Source: Streptomyces bluensis
GTDB lineage: Bacteria; Actinomycetota; Actinomycetes; Streptomycetales; Streptomycetaceae
Length of the DNA: 64,000 nt
Direction of reading: 5' to 3'
Assembly: GCF_014650715.1 (NCBI RefSeq)
Contig: NZ_BMVM01000013.1
Span: forward strand, 62,001-126,000
A program made the position numbers and the translations under genes. A model generated the notes under the pieces. That model did not search any database. It had not been told where the DNA came from and was given only the letters and a program-made list of their open reading frames with translations. Position 1 is the stretch's first letter. Each line of letters opens with the position of its first letter. Of this stretch, positions 8,362 to 17,265 are shown piece by piece.

Positions 8362-9180
8362 TCAGTCGTGCCACGCCCCCAGCGCCTCCAGGCGGGCCTG
8401 AAGGGGCTCGAACAGACCGGGTGGAGCCACGACGGTCAGGCCGGTCGAGAGGGGCTCTCCGGGGCGGCCGCCGGTCAGGGCGCCCGCCTCCCGGGCGATG
8501 AGGTCGCCCGCCGCGTAGTCCCAGGGGTTCAGACCGCGCTCATAGAAGCCGTCCAGGCGGCCCACCGCCACGTCGCACAAGTCGATCGCGGCCGAGCCCC
8601 CGCGCCGGATGTCGCGCACCTGGGGGAGCAGCTCGCGGAGCACCTCGGCCTGCCTGGCCCGGCGGTCGGCCAGATAGCCGAACCCGGTGCCCACGAGGGC
8701 CAGCTCCAGGGCGGCGGGGGGCCGCACGCGCGCGGGGCGGTCGTTCACGTACGCCCCCTCCCCCAGGACCGCCCGGAAGGTCTCGCCGCGCAGCGGGGCG
8801 TGGACCACGCCGACAACCGTCTCGCCGTGCAGCCGGGCCGCGATGGACACCGCCCAGCTGGGCAGGCCGTACAGGTAGTTGACGGTGCCGTCGAGCGGGT
8901 CGATCACCCACTGGACGCCGCTGCTGCCCTCGACGCTGGCGCCCTCCTCGCCGAGCACGCCGTCGTCCGGCCTGCGCTCGGCGAGCAGGCCGGTGATCAG
9001 CTTCTCGGAGGCGATGTCCATCTCGGTGACGACGTCGACGGCGCTGGACTTGGTGGCGGCCACGCCGAGGTCCTCGGGCCGGCCGTCACGGAGAAAGGCA
9101 CCCGCGCGGGTGGCCGCGTCGAGCGCGATCTGGAGAAGTTCGGCCCGGAGGGGTCCCTGCTGCTCTGATGTGTCGGTCAC
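8362..9180 (-). CDS. Inositol monophosphatase family protein
   Basis: 272-residue Mg2+-dependent phosphatase of the IMPase/SuhB superfamily. The metal-binding set is complete: LGEEG (76-80), WVIDPLDGTVNYLYGLP (91-107, with D94 and D97), and the C-terminal NPWDYAAGDLIAREAGA. Likely substrates are inositol-1-phosphate or related sugar phosphates; actinobacteria need inositol for mycothiol and phosphatidylinositol. GTG at 9180 follows GAGGAGCGTC; the longer frame to 9297 would overlap hemH extensively. It starts 8 bp after the hemH stop, so both probably share a transcript. Confidence 0.88.
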   Translation of the reverse strand: MTDTSEQQGPLRAELLQIALDAATRAGAFLRDGRPEDLGVAATKSSAVDVVTEMDIASEKLITGLLAERRPDDGVLGEEGASVEGSSGVQWVIDPLDGTVNYLYGLPSWAVSIAARLHGETVVGVVHAPLRGETFRAVLGEGAYVNDRPARVRPPAALELALVGTGFGYLADRRARQAEVLRELLPQVRDIRRGGSAAIDLCDVAVGRLDGFYERGLNPWDYAAGDLIAREAGALTGGRPGEPLSTGLTVVAPPGLFEPLQARLEALGAWHD

Positions 9181-9188
9181 GACGCTCC

Positions 9189-10316
9189 TCACGCGTACGG
9201 GCTGTCGGCGCCCGCCGCGGCGGGACGGGCGGCGCGGGCCGGGCAGCAGCCCACGGGGCACAGGTGGTGGCTCGGGCCGAGCGCCCCGAGAGCACACGGG
9301 GTCACGTTCTCGCCCCGTTCGGTCGCGGCGCGCTCCAGGACCAGGTCCCGGACCCCGGCGGCGAACCTCGGGTCCGCGCCCACGGTGGCCGAGCGGCGCA
9401 CGGGCAGGCCCAGTTCCTCGGCCTTGGCCGTGGCCTCCGTGTCGAGGTCGTACAGGACCTCCATGTGGTCCGAGACGAACCCGATGGGTGCCATCACGAC
9501 GGCCGGCACCCCGGCGCCGTGCAGCTCCTCCAGGTGGTCGCAGATGTCGGGCTCAAGCCACGGGATGTGCGGTGCCCCGGAACGGGACTGGTAGACGAGC
9601 TGCCAGGGGTGGTCGGCACCGGTCCGCTCGCGCACGGCGTCGGCGATCAGCCGGGCGGTGTCCAGGTGCTCCGCGACGTACGCGCCGCCGTCCCCGTGCT
9701 CCTCGACCGGTCCTGAGGTGTCGGCGGCCGCGGTCGGGATGGAGTGCGTGGTGAAGGCGATGTGGGCGCCGTCCCGTACGTCCTCCGGGAGGTCGGCGAG
9801 GGATTCCACGAGGCCGTCGATCATGGGTTCGAGGAAGCCCGGGTGGTTGAAGTAGTGCCGCAGCTTGTCGACCTTCGGCGGCTCCAGGCCCTCCGCCTCC
9901 AGGGCGGCGAGCGCGTCCGCGAGGTTCTCGCGGTACTGGCGGCAGCCCGAGTACGACGCGTACGCGCTCGTGGTGAGGACGAGGACGCGGCGGCGGCCGT
10001 CGGCGGCCATCTCGCGCAGGGTGTCCGTCAGGTACGGCGCCCAGTTGCGGTTGCCCCAGTAGACCGGCAGGTCCAGGCCGTGCTCGGCGAAGTCCTTGCG
10101 GAGGGCGTCGAGCAGCGCTCTGTTCTGGTCGTTGATGGGACTGACCCCGCCGAACAGGAAGTAGTGCTGCCCCACCTCCTTGAGCCGCTCCCTGGGGATG
10201 CCGCGTCCCCGTGTCACGTTCTCCAGGAAGGGGACCACGTCGTCCGGGCCCTCGGGCCCTCCGAACGAGAGGAGCAGCAGGGCGTCGTAGGGGGTGGCGT
10301 CGCGTGGGTCGGGCAT
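9189..10316 (-). CDS. hemH: Ferrochelatase (probably coproporphyrin ferrochelatase)
   Basis: 375-residue class II chelatase inserting Fe2+ into the porphyrin in the coproporphyrin-dependent haem route used by actinobacteria (also named cpfC). The start is typical ([20 protein letters not shown]). Catalytic His is in FTTHSIP (H191) and Glu in SDHMEVLYD (E286). Cysteines in YSGCRQY (C125) and in the C-terminal PCALG and LCPVGCC segments match the actinobacterial ligands of the [2Fe-2S] cluster. ATG at 10316 starts the conserved domain; the frame to 10376 is dispensable. It lies upstream of the inositol monophosphatase gene and divergent from the MFS gene. Confidence 0.94.
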   Translation of the reverse strand: MPDPRDATPYDALLLLSFGGPEGPDDVVPFLENVTRGRGIPRERLKEVGQHYFLFGGVSPINDQNRALLDALRKDFAEHGLDLPVYWGNRNWAPYLTDTLREMAADGRRRVLVLTTSAYASYSGCRQYRENLADALAALEAEGLEPPKVDKLRHYFNHPGFLEPMIDGLVESLADLPEDVRDGAHIAFTTHSIPTAAADTSGPVEEHGDGGAYVAEHLDTARLIADAVRERTGADHPWQLVYQSRSGAPHIPWLEPDICDHLEELHGAGVPAVVMAPIGFVSDHMEVLYDLDTEATAKAEELGLPVRRSATVGADPRFAAGVRDLVLERAATERGENVTPCALGALGPSHHLCPVGCCPARAARPAAAGADSPYA

Positions 10317-10492
10317 GTCTACGATCCTGCCATCCAGCAGTGACAGCGGAGTTCCCGGCCCATGTTCGGGCCGCACTGTCCGGGTGCGTGAGGGACCCGC
10401 CCTACCCGTAAGCTGTGTCAGCTGTTTTCGCGCCTTACCGGATCGTCAGGTTCCCCCGACCCGGCCCCACGGCAGAATCCCCGGAGACCCAC

Positions 10493-11749
10493 GTGCCCAG
10501 CCCCTACCGCGCCCTGTTCGCCGCCCCAGGCACCAAGGGCTTCACCGCCGCGGGTCTGCTCGGCCGTATGCCGCTGGCGATGATGGGCATCGGCGTGGTG
10601 ACGATGGTCTCCCAGCTCACCGGCCGGTACGGGCTCGCGGGCGCCCTGTCGGCGACCATCGCCCTGTCTGCCGCCGTGGCCGGCCCGCAGGTCTCCCGCC
10701 TGGTGGACCAGTACGGGCAGCGCCGGGTGCTGCGCCCGGCGACCCTCCTCACGCTGGCCGCGGCGGCCGGGCTGCTGTTCGCCGCGCACCACGGCTGGCC
10801 GGACTGGGTGCTGTACGTCTGCTCGGCGGGCGTCGGCTGCACCCCCAGCATCGGCGCGATGACCCGCGCGCGCTGGGCGGCCCTCTACCGGGGCACCCCG
10901 CACCTGCACACCGCGTACTCCTTCGAGTCCGTGGTGGACGAGGTCTGCTTCGTCTTCGGGCCGATCATCTCCATCGGGCTGTCCACGGCCTGGTTCCCGG
11001 AGGCCGGGCCGCTGCTCGCCGCCTGTTTCCTCGCGGTCGGCGTCTTCTGGCTGACGGCCCAGCGTGCCACCGAGCCGGCGCCGCACCCGCGCGAGCGCCA
11101 CGGCGGCGGTGGACGGTCGGCGCTGCGCTCGCCCGGCCTTCAGGTCCTGGTGGGCACCTTCGTGGCGACCGGGGCGATCTTCGGGGCCGTCGACGTGGTC
11201 ACCGTGGCCTTCGCCGACGAGCGGGGCCACAAGGCCGCCGCGAGTGTCGTCCTCGCCGTGTACGCGGCCGGATCCTGCCTCGCGGGGATCGTCTTCGGCC
11301 TGCTGCGCTTCGCGGGAGCCCCGGAACGCCGGTGGCTGCTGGGCGTGTGCGGCATGGCCGTGAGTATGATCCCCCTCCTACTGGTCGGGAACCTGCCGTT
11401 TCTGGCCGTGGCGCTCTTCGTCGCGGGCCTGTCCATCGCACCGACGATGATCACGACGATGTCCCTCATCGAAGAGCACGTACCACGCGCGCAACTGACC
11501 GAGGGCATGACCTGGGTGAGCACCGGGCTGGCGGTCGGGGTCGCGCTCGGCTCCTCCGTGTCCGGCTGGGTGATCGACGCCGCCGGTGCGGACGCCGGGT
11601 ACGGGGTTCCGGCGGTGTCCGGTGCCGTCGCGGTCACGGTCGGTTTCCTCGGGTACCGCCGGCTGCGCAGGCCGGCTGCGCAGCGGGGAGGAGCCCATGA
11701 GCAGCACAGCGAGCGGCACGACGAGCACGAGCAGCGGAACATGGCGTAA
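10493..11749 (+). CDS. MFS transporter
   Basis: 418-residue major facilitator with about 12 hydrophobic segments. DQYGQRRVLRPA is the loop 2-3 motif (G-x-x-x-D/R-like), a His/Arg-rich hydrophilic loop of about 25 residues splits the two halves, and the C-terminus is a cytoplasmic polar tail. It belongs to the drug/solute exporter-like subset; substrate unknown. GTG at 10493 follows CCCGGAGACCCAC and begins the conserved PSPYRALFAAPGTKGF segment; the earlier in-frame start at 10415 has no such site. The last 53 bp overlap the start of the downstream flavoprotein gene in a different frame, so the pair should be co-expressed. Confidence 0.87.
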   Translation: MPSPYRALFAAPGTKGFTAAGLLGRMPLAMMGIGVVTMVSQLTGRYGLAGALSATIALSAAVAGPQVSRLVDQYGQRRVLRPATLLTLAAAAGLLFAAHHGWPDWVLYVCSAGVGCTPSIGAMTRARWAALYRGTPHLHTAYSFESVVDEVCFVFGPIISIGLSTAWFPEAGPLLAACFLAVGVFWLTAQRATEPAPHPRERHGGGGRSALRSPGLQVLVGTFVATGAIFGAVDVVTVAFADERGHKAAASVVLAVYAAGSCLAGIVFGLLRFAGAPERRWLLGVCGMAVSMIPLLLVGNLPFLAVALFVAGLSIAPTMITTMSLIEEHVPRAQLTEGMTWVSTGLAVGVALGSSVSGWVIDAAGADAGYGVPAVSGAVAVTVGFLGYRRLRRPAAQRGGAHEQHSERHDEHEQRNMA

Positions 11750-13028
11750 CTGGGCCGGGAACGTCACCGCCCGACCGGTATGTGAGGTCACACCCGCCTC
11801 CGTGGAGGAACTGTCCGCGGCCGTACGGAAGGCCGCCGAGGACGGTCTGAGGGTGAAGGCCGTCGGCACCGGGCACTCCTTCACGGCGGCCGCCGCGACC
11901 GACGGTGTGCTGATCCGCCCTCAACTGCTGACCGGGATACGCGGGATCGATCGCGAGGCCATGACGGTCACCGTCGAGGCGGGCACCCCGCTGAAGCGTC
12001 TCAATGTGGCTCTCGCGCGCGAGGGACTGTCGCTCACGAACATGGGCGACATCATGGAGCAGACGGTGTCGGGCGCGACCAGTACCGGCACCCACGGCAC
12101 GGGCCGTGAGTCGGGCTCGATCGCCGCGCAGATCAGGGGAATTGAGCTGGTGACCGCCGACGGCTCGGTCCTCACCTGCTCCGAGAAGGACAATCCGGAG
12201 GTCTTCGCGGCGGCCCGCATAGGCATCGGCGCCCTGGGGATCGTCACCGCGGTCACGTTGGCCGTGGAGCCCCTCTTCCTGCTCACGGCGCGCGAGGAGC
12301 CGATGGCCTTCGACAGGGTCCTCGCCGAGTTCGACGAACTCTGGGCCGAGAACGAGCACTTCGAGTTCTACTGGTTCCCGCACACCGGCAACACCAACAC
12401 CAAGCGGAACAACCGCAGCGCGGGCCCCGAGAAGCCCGTCCCCCCGCTGAGCGGCTGGTTCGAGGACGAGTTCCTCTCCAACGGCGTCTTCCAGGTGGCC
12501 AACTGGGTCGGCCGCGCCGTCCCCGCCACGGTCCCCACGATCGCCCGGATCTCCAGCCGTGCCCTGTCCGCACGCACGTACACCGACATTCCCTACAAGG
12601 TCTTCACGTCTCCGCGCCGGGTGCGCTTCGTGGAGATGGAGTACGCCGTGCCGCGTGCGGCACTGGTGGACACCCTGCGGGAGTTGAAGGCGATGGTCGA
12701 CCGCTCTCCCCTGCGCGTCAGCTTCCCCGTGGAGGTCCGCACGGCCCCGGCCGACGACATCACGCTCTCCACGGCGTCCGGCCGCGACAGCGCGTACGTC
12801 GCCGTCCACATGTTCAGGGGCACGCCCTACCGGGCGTACTTCACCGCGGCAGAGCGGATCTTCACGGCGCACGAGGGGCGCCCGCACTGGGGCAAGGTGC
12901 ACACGCGCGACGCCGAGTACTTCTCCCGTGTCTATCCCCGCTTCGGCGAGTTCACCGCGCTCCGTGACCGGCTGGACCCCGATCGCCGCTTCCAGAACGA
13001 CTACCTGCGGAGGGTGTTGGGCTCGTAG
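11697..13028 (+). CDS. FAD-linked aldonolactone oxidase family protein
   Basis: 443 residues of the VAO/PCMH flavoprotein fold. The FAD domain has VGTGHSFTAAAATDGVLI, whose His is the usual covalent flavin attachment site in this family, and SGATSTGTHGTG. The C-terminal D-arabinono-1,4-lactone oxidase domain shows RPHWGKVH and DPDRRFQNDYLRRVLG. It would oxidise an aldonolactone or alditol at the lactone C2 or the terminal alcohol; substrate not determinable. ATG at 11697 with GGGGAGGAGCCC upstream is inside the end of the MFS gene (53-bp overlap). Confidence 0.87.
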   Translation: MSSTASGTTSTSSGTWRNWAGNVTARPVCEVTPASVEELSAAVRKAAEDGLRVKAVGTGHSFTAAAATDGVLIRPQLLTGIRGIDREAMTVTVEAGTPLKRLNVALAREGLSLTNMGDIMEQTVSGATSTGTHGTGRESGSIAAQIRGIELVTADGSVLTCSEKDNPEVFAAARIGIGALGIVTAVTLAVEPLFLLTAREEPMAFDRVLAEFDELWAENEHFEFYWFPHTGNTNTKRNNRSAGPEKPVPPLSGWFEDEFLSNGVFQVANWVGRAVPATVPTIARISSRALSARTYTDIPYKVFTSPRRVRFVEMEYAVPRAALVDTLRELKAMVDRSPLRVSFPVEVRTAPADDITLSTASGRDSAYVAVHMFRGTPYRAYFTAAERIFTAHEGRPHWGKVHTRDAEYFSRVYPRFGEFTALRDRLDPDRRFQNDYLRRVLGS

Positions 13029-13479
13029 CCGCCCCTCGCCGTGCGGCCGCGCGAGAGCGGAACGCATGAGCGAGGGGATTTACCCCGTTTCCATCGGTTT
13101 CATACGGTGCATCCGTGCTCCATCGCCACGAAAACGGCACTTCGGTCGACCAACTCCCACCCCTTGCGAGAAGTTGGGCGGCGCGCCGATCCACGCAAGT
13201 GGCCCGAATGGAGTACTGTTGCGAGCCCTGGGTCCGGACTCCCGCCAGGGTGTCCGGGGCCTTCGAGGACCGCCGGGAGGGGGATCGTTGCACAGGGTGA
13301 TGAGATTCGTCACTTAGCGTTGCGAAATGGTAACCGTGCCATAACGGCGGCCCAGGGCCAACGCGCGACACGCCGGGCAACTCGGCAAGGTTGTGGCAGG
13401 CTGCACCCGGGCAGGCCACACTCGACTAGCGGAAGCAGCGACGCACGTGACGTCGGCAGGCACCACCCGGGAGGTCCCC
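13029..13479. other. 451-bp intergenic region upstream of sepH
   Basis: No credible gene. It holds an inverted repeat TGTGGC (13392-13397) / GCCACA (13415-13420) separated by 17 bp, placed about 70 bp before the sepH start codon where a promoter or operator would lie. The left half is moderately AT-rich. No tRNA-like cloverleaf was found. Confidence 0.45.
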
Positions 13480-14508
13480 ATGCCCGAACTGCGTGTCGTG
13501 GCCGTCTCCAATGACGGCACACGGCTGGTGCTGAAGGCTGCCGACGCAACGGAGTACACACTCCCGATCGACGAACGGCTCCGCGCCGCCGTGCGCGGCG
13601 ACCGACCACGCCTCGGCCAGATCGAGATCGAGGTGGAGAGCCATCTCCGCCCCCGTGACATCCAGGCCCGTATACGCGCCGGCGCGTCGGCCGAGGAGGT
13701 CGCGCAGCTCGCCGGCATCCCCGTCGACCGCGTACGCCGCTTCGAGGGTCCCGTGCTCGCCGAGCGCGCCTTCATGGCCGAGCGGGCCCGCAAGACTCCG
13801 GTCCGGCGCCCCGGTGAGAACGCGGCCGGCCCCCAACTCGGCGAGGCCGTCCAGGAGCGGCTGCTCCTGCGCGGCGCCGAGAAGGACACGGTCCAGTGGG
13901 ACTCCTGGCGCCGCGACGACGGCACCTGGGAGGTGCTGCTCGTCTACCGGGTCGCGGGTGAGCCGCACTCGGCGAGCTGGACGTACGACCCGCCCCGGCG
14001 GCTCGTCCAGGCCGTCGACGACGAGGCGCGCTCGCTGATCGGTGAGTCCGACGACCTCGGGGCGGCCGAGCCGAGCTTCCCGTTCGTGCCGCGGATCGCC
14101 CGGCTGCCACGGGACCGTCCCCTGGACCGCCCGGCGGAACGCCCCCTCCTGCCCTCCCAGGCGTCCGAACCGCCCGAGGAGAGCACGGACGAACGCGACT
14201 CGCTCACCAGCATCCTGGAGGCCGTGCCCAGCTACCGGGGCGACCTGGTGGTGCCCGAACGGCCCGCGGAGACGCAGGAGGAGCCCGTGTCGGAGCCCGA
14301 GGCGGAGGAGCCACCGGCTCCCGCGGCCTCGGCCGGTTCCGCTTACGCGGACGTACTCATGCCGCGCTCGGTTGCCAGCCATCGCGAGCGCCTCGTCGGT
14401 GCCACCGATCGCCAGGCCGAGGCGGACGGCGTCCGTCCGGGCCGACGCGCGGCGGTGCCGAGCTGGGACGAGATCGTGTTCGGTACACGGCGGAAGAAGC
14501 AGGACTAG
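13480..14508 (+). CDS. sepH: SepH, FtsZ-associated cell division protein
   Basis: 342 residues beginning MPELRVVAVSNDGTRLVLKA, the DUF3071 domain of SepH, which in Streptomyces binds FtsZ and promotes Z-ring assembly. A helix-turn-helix-like segment is in IRAGASAEEVAQLAGIPVDR (about 66-85). WRRDDGTWEVLLVYRVAG and ASWTYDPPRRLVQAVDDEA complete the N-terminal domain. After a long Pro/Glu-rich disordered linker the conserved C-terminal motif PSWDEIVFGTRRKKQD ends the protein. ATG at 13480 follows CCCGGGAGGTCCCC. An array of 15-bp repeats starts just after the stop codon and is open in the same frame. Confidence 0.94.
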   Translation: MPELRVVAVSNDGTRLVLKAADATEYTLPIDERLRAAVRGDRPRLGQIEIEVESHLRPRDIQARIRAGASAEEVAQLAGIPVDRVRRFEGPVLAERAFMAERARKTPVRRPGENAAGPQLGEAVQERLLLRGAEKDTVQWDSWRRDDGTWEVLLVYRVAGEPHSASWTYDPPRRLVQAVDDEARSLIGESDDLGAAEPSFPFVPRIARLPRDRPLDRPAERPLLPSQASEPPEESTDERDSLTSILEAVPSYRGDLVVPERPAETQEEPVSEPEAEEPPAPAASAGSAYADVLMPRSVASHRERLVGATDRQAEADGVRPGRRAAVPSWDEIVFGTRRKKQD

Positions 14509-14541
14509 GAACGGGACCAGAAGCAGGACCAGAGGGACGGA

Positions 14542-14616
14542 CCAGAAGAACCAGGGCCAGAAGAACCAGGGCCAGAAGAACCAGGGCCAGAAGAACCAGG
14601 GCCAGGAGAAGCAGGA
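14542..14616 (+). repeat. 15-bp tandem repeat, about five copies, 3' of sepH
   Basis: CCAGAAGAACCAGGG repeats exactly at 14542, 14557, 14572 and 14587, with a diverged fifth copy at 14602-14616. The array begins 34 bp after the sepH stop. The unit is a multiple of three, and in the sepH frame it reads as a PGPEE-type repeat with no stop until about 14.9 kb. Confidence 0.9.
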
Positions 14617-14643
14617 TCAGTCGACTGGTCACAGGTACGTCCG

Positions 14644-14674
14644 TGGGGCCCGCATCGTTCAGACGCGGGCCCCA
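14644..14674. terminator. Bidirectional hairpin terminator
   Basis: A 10-bp perfect stem (14644-14653 with 14665-14674) with an 11-base loop lies between sepH and the convergent sulfurtransferase gene. Confidence 0.75.
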
Positions 14675-14728
14675 TGTCGTGCCGGGCCGCAGCGGGATCC
14701 GGCGGATGTCACCGGGCTCCCGCGCAGG

Positions 14729-15556
14729 TCACTGGGGGTCCGGGCCCGTCGCCACCGGGCGGTTGCCGTCCTGGCTCCACTCCGACCACGAGCCGACGTA
14801 CAGGGCGGCCGGGATGCCGGCGACGGCCAGCGCGAGGACCTCGTGGGCGCCCGAGACACCCGACCCGCAGTAGACACCGACCTCCGAGGTGCCGGACGCG
14901 CCCAGAGCCCTGAAGCGGTCGGCGAGTTCGGCTGCGGGCAGGAAGCGACCGGATTCGGCCACATTCTCCGTGGTGGGTGCCGAGACCGCGCCCGGAATGT
15001 GCCCGGCTACGGGATCGATGGGCTCGACGTCACCGCGGTACCGCTCGGGCGCCCGCGCGTCGAGGAGCAGCCCGGTGCGGGCGAGCGCGGCGGCACCATC
15101 GGCGTCCAGCAGCGGCAGGGCACCCGGAGCCGGGGCGAAGGTCCCCTGAACCGGTGCGGGGACCTCCGATGTCAACGGACCGTCCCAGGCCTCAAGGCCG
15201 CCGTCGAGGACGCGTACCGACGGGTGTCCGGTGAAGCGCAACAGCCACCACGCGCGCGCGGCGGCCCAGCCGAGCCCGCCGTCGTACACCACGACGTCGC
15301 GGTCCGCCGAGACCCCGGCCGCCCGCATCGCGGCACCGAAGGCCTCCGTGTCCGGCAGCGGATGCCGGCCGCGGGCGCCCGCGGGACCCGCGAGTTCGGC
15401 ATCCAGGTCGACGAAGACGGCGCCCGGGATGTGCGCCTTGTCGTACTCGGGTCGCAGGTTCGGACCGCCCAGCTGCCAGCGGACGTCGAGGAGGACCGGC
15501 GGAGTCGCGCCCGCGAGCTCACTGGCGAGTTCGGCTGCGGAGATGATGGCTTTCAT
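14729..15556 (-). CDS. 3-mercaptopyruvate sulfurtransferase-type rhodanese
   Basis: 275-residue tandem-rhodanese protein. The N-terminal inactive domain has VLLDVRWQLGG and AHIPGAVFVDLD. The C-terminal domain has GHIPGAVSAP and the active-site loop YCGSGVSG with catalytic C230. A CGSG-type loop (rather than CRKG) points to mercaptopyruvate as donor instead of thiosulfate. The SWSEWSQD segment near the end is typical of the family. ATG at 15556 is chosen over 15565 because AAGGATGGG is correctly spaced only for the inner start. Probably monocistronic. Confidence 0.88.
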   Translation of the reverse strand: MKAIISAAELASELAGATPPVLLDVRWQLGGPNLRPEYDKAHIPGAVFVDLDAELAGPAGARGRHPLPDTEAFGAAMRAAGVSADRDVVVYDGGLGWAAARAWWLLRFTGHPSVRVLDGGLEAWDGPLTSEVPAPVQGTFAPAPGALPLLDADGAAALARTGLLLDARAPERYRGDVEPIDPVAGHIPGAVSAPTTENVAESGRFLPAAELADRFRALGASGTSEVGVYCGSGVSGAHEVLALAVAGIPAALYVGSWSEWSQDGNRPVATGPDPQ

Positions 15557-15783
15557 ACGTCCCATCCTTGCGCACGGGGTGGCCCTGTCGTCCAGGTCGG
15601 GCTACTCTGCTCCGCCGGACAGGCCCGATCACAAGGCGTACGGGATCGGGCACATGCTGTGCATCCGCAGGACCCACGTGGCACGGGCGCGCCAACGGGA
15701 CGTGCACGCGCGTGAGGGCGGTAGGCGCGTACGGTGAGCGGCGGCGACACGGCCGCCGCGAGGGGCCGAGGAGAGAGTGACGA

Positions 15784-16590
15784 ATGACCGAGGCACGGGG
15801 TTCGGCCGGCCTGGACGGTGAGGCGTACCCGCCCGGCACACCATGCTGGGTGAGTCTGATGGTGCACGGGATGGCCGCCACCCAGGACTTCTACGGGGCA
15901 CTGTTCGGCTGGGAGTTCCGGCCGGGACCGCAGCAACTGGGCCCGTACGTCAGGGCCCTGCTCGACGGACACGAGGTGGCCGGGATCGGTCAGCTGCCGT
16001 CCGACCGTCATCTGCCCATCGCGTGGACGCCCTATCTCGCCTCGGCCGACGCCGACCTGACCGCCGAGAGGGTGCGGCACTGCGGCGGCACGGTGGGCGT
16101 GGGCCCCCTGGACGCCGCCGACGCGGGCCGCATGGCCATCGCCTCGGACTCCTCGGGGGCCGTCTTCGGGATCTGGCAGGCCGCGGCCCACCTCGGCACC
16201 GCCGTCACGGGCGTCCCCGGCACGCCCGCCTGGAACGAGCTCTTCACCCGCGACACGGCTGGCGCCGCCAAGTTCTACGAGACCGTCTTCGGCTACCAGG
16301 AGGAGCCGCTCGCCTCCGCCGACGTCGACTACGTGACCCTCCGCGTCGAGGGCCGGCCGGTCGCCGGCATCCGCGGCGTCGGCAGGGGCCTCCCCCGTGA
16401 CCGGGGCGCCCACTGGCTGACCTCCTTCGAGGTCGCCGACACCGACGAGGCGGTCACCCGCGTCACCGGACTCGGGGGCCACCTCCTCAAGCCCGCCCGG
16501 GACACGCCCCACGGCCGCGTGGCCACGGTCGTGGACCCGGAGGGCGCGGTGTTCTCCGTGGTTCACACGGAGGGCCGCTCGCATCGCTGA
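15784..16590 (+). CDS. Tandem VOC (glyoxalase-fold) domain protein
   Basis: 268 residues forming two VOC modules. The first (about 18-130) contains CWVSLMVHGMAATQDFYGAL and FGWEF; the second (about 147-262) contains AWNELFTRDTAGAAKFYETV and FGYQEE and ends RVATVVDPEGAVFSVV. Proteins of this architecture in Streptomyces are often annotated as hydroxylase or glyoxalase/bleomycin-resistance-like without proof. No complete glyoxalase I metal set can be asserted. ATG at 15784 follows GAGGAGAGAGTGACGA. Confidence 0.8.
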   Translation: MTEARGSAGLDGEAYPPGTPCWVSLMVHGMAATQDFYGALFGWEFRPGPQQLGPYVRALLDGHEVAGIGQLPSDRHLPIAWTPYLASADADLTAERVRHCGGTVGVGPLDAADAGRMAIASDSSGAVFGIWQAAAHLGTAVTGVPGTPAWNELFTRDTAGAAKFYETVFGYQEEPLASADVDYVTLRVEGRPVAGIRGVGRGLPRDRGAHWLTSFEVADTDEAVTRVTGLGGHLLKPARDTPHGRVATVVDPEGAVFSVVHTEGRSHR

Positions 16591-16652
16591 GCCGGGGCTC
16601 GGCTCAATGGCTGTGCCGCCGGTCCCTCCTGGCTGGGTACCGGCCCCGGCTC
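16589..16652 (+). terminator. Possible long-loop terminator after the VOC gene
   Basis: Perfect 10-bp arms at 16589-16598 and 16643-16652 enclose 44 bases and overlap the VOC stop codon. The long loop makes this only a possible terminator. Confidence 0.35.
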
Positions 16653-16784
16653 GCCGTACCCGCACGTCGGCCAGGAGGGGATCGACACATCGGTGTGCGG
16701 ACTCCGCCGCCGGTCTCGTGCTGTACTTCCTCGGCGCGTACGGTGCCCAGTGACCCGGCGCGTTCGAACCTCGTGGAGGCTTTG

Positions 16785-17234
16785 ATGCAGATCGCCTCGT
16801 TGCCGTACCTCGACGAGCACGCGACGGTCATCCCCTCGGAGACCGACGACGTCTGGCGCGGTCTTTCCGAGACACTGGACCGTTCTTTCTCGCGCCCTGG
16901 CGTCGCCGTCTACACGAGGCTGGTGGGATGCGCCGACTGCGCGGCGTCCGGCCCGCGGCCCCTTGCCGAAGGCTCGACGTTTCCCGGGTGGCGGGTGGTC
17001 TCCGCGGTCCCGGGACGAGAACTTGTCCTCCAGGGGTGCCATCGTTTCTCGTCCTACGCCCTGATCTTCCGCATCGAACACCTCGGTCCGGGGCGGTCAC
17101 GGCTGCGTGCCGAAAGCCGGGCCGCCTTTCCCGGCCTGGCCGGCGGCCTCTACCGACGGCTCGTCGTGGGAACGGGCGGGCACGTGGTCGGCATGCGGCG
17201 CCTCCTTTCGACGATCCGCCGCCGATCTGTGTAG
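16785..17234 (+). CDS. SRPBCC/DUF2867-like protein
   Basis: 149 residues. The pattern GSTFPGWRVVSAVPGRELVL, then ALIFRIEHLGPGRSRLRAES and FPGLAGGLYRRLVVGTGGHV resembles START/SRPBCC-fold proteins of the DUF2867 type, which bind hydrophobic ligands in a deep pocket. ATG at 16785 is chosen because GTGGAGGCTTTG precedes it; the longer frame from 16695 lacks coding bias. It stands alone, convergent with the DJ-1/PfpI gene 31 bp away. Function unknown. Confidence 0.6.
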   Translation: MQIASLPYLDEHATVIPSETDDVWRGLSETLDRSFSRPGVAVYTRLVGCADCAASGPRPLAEGSTFPGWRVVSAVPGRELVLQGCHRFSSYALIFRIEHLGPGRSRLRAESRAAFPGLAGGLYRRLVVGTGGHVVGMRRLLSTIRRRSV

Positions 17235-17265
17235 CGCACCTGCCCGGGTCGGCCCGGATGGTCCC

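Noticed and set aside
11634-13067. A 477-codon minus-strand frame opposite the flavoprotein gene
   Set aside because: It is antisense to a gene with clear FAD-domain motifs and has no protein-like features of its own.
13029-13479. A tRNA or small RNA gene before sepH
   Set aside because: No cloverleaf, no TTCGAATC-type arm and no terminator-bounded unit could be found.
14542-14616. 15-bp repeats as a CRISPR array
   Set aside because: The units are contiguous with no spacers, far too short, and no cas genes are present.
14042-15715. A 557-codon plus-strand frame spanning the sepH end and the sulfurtransferase gene
   Set aside because: It has low-complexity Arg/Ser/Pro composition and lies antisense to the sulfurtransferase gene. 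It looks like a high-G+C shadow frame.
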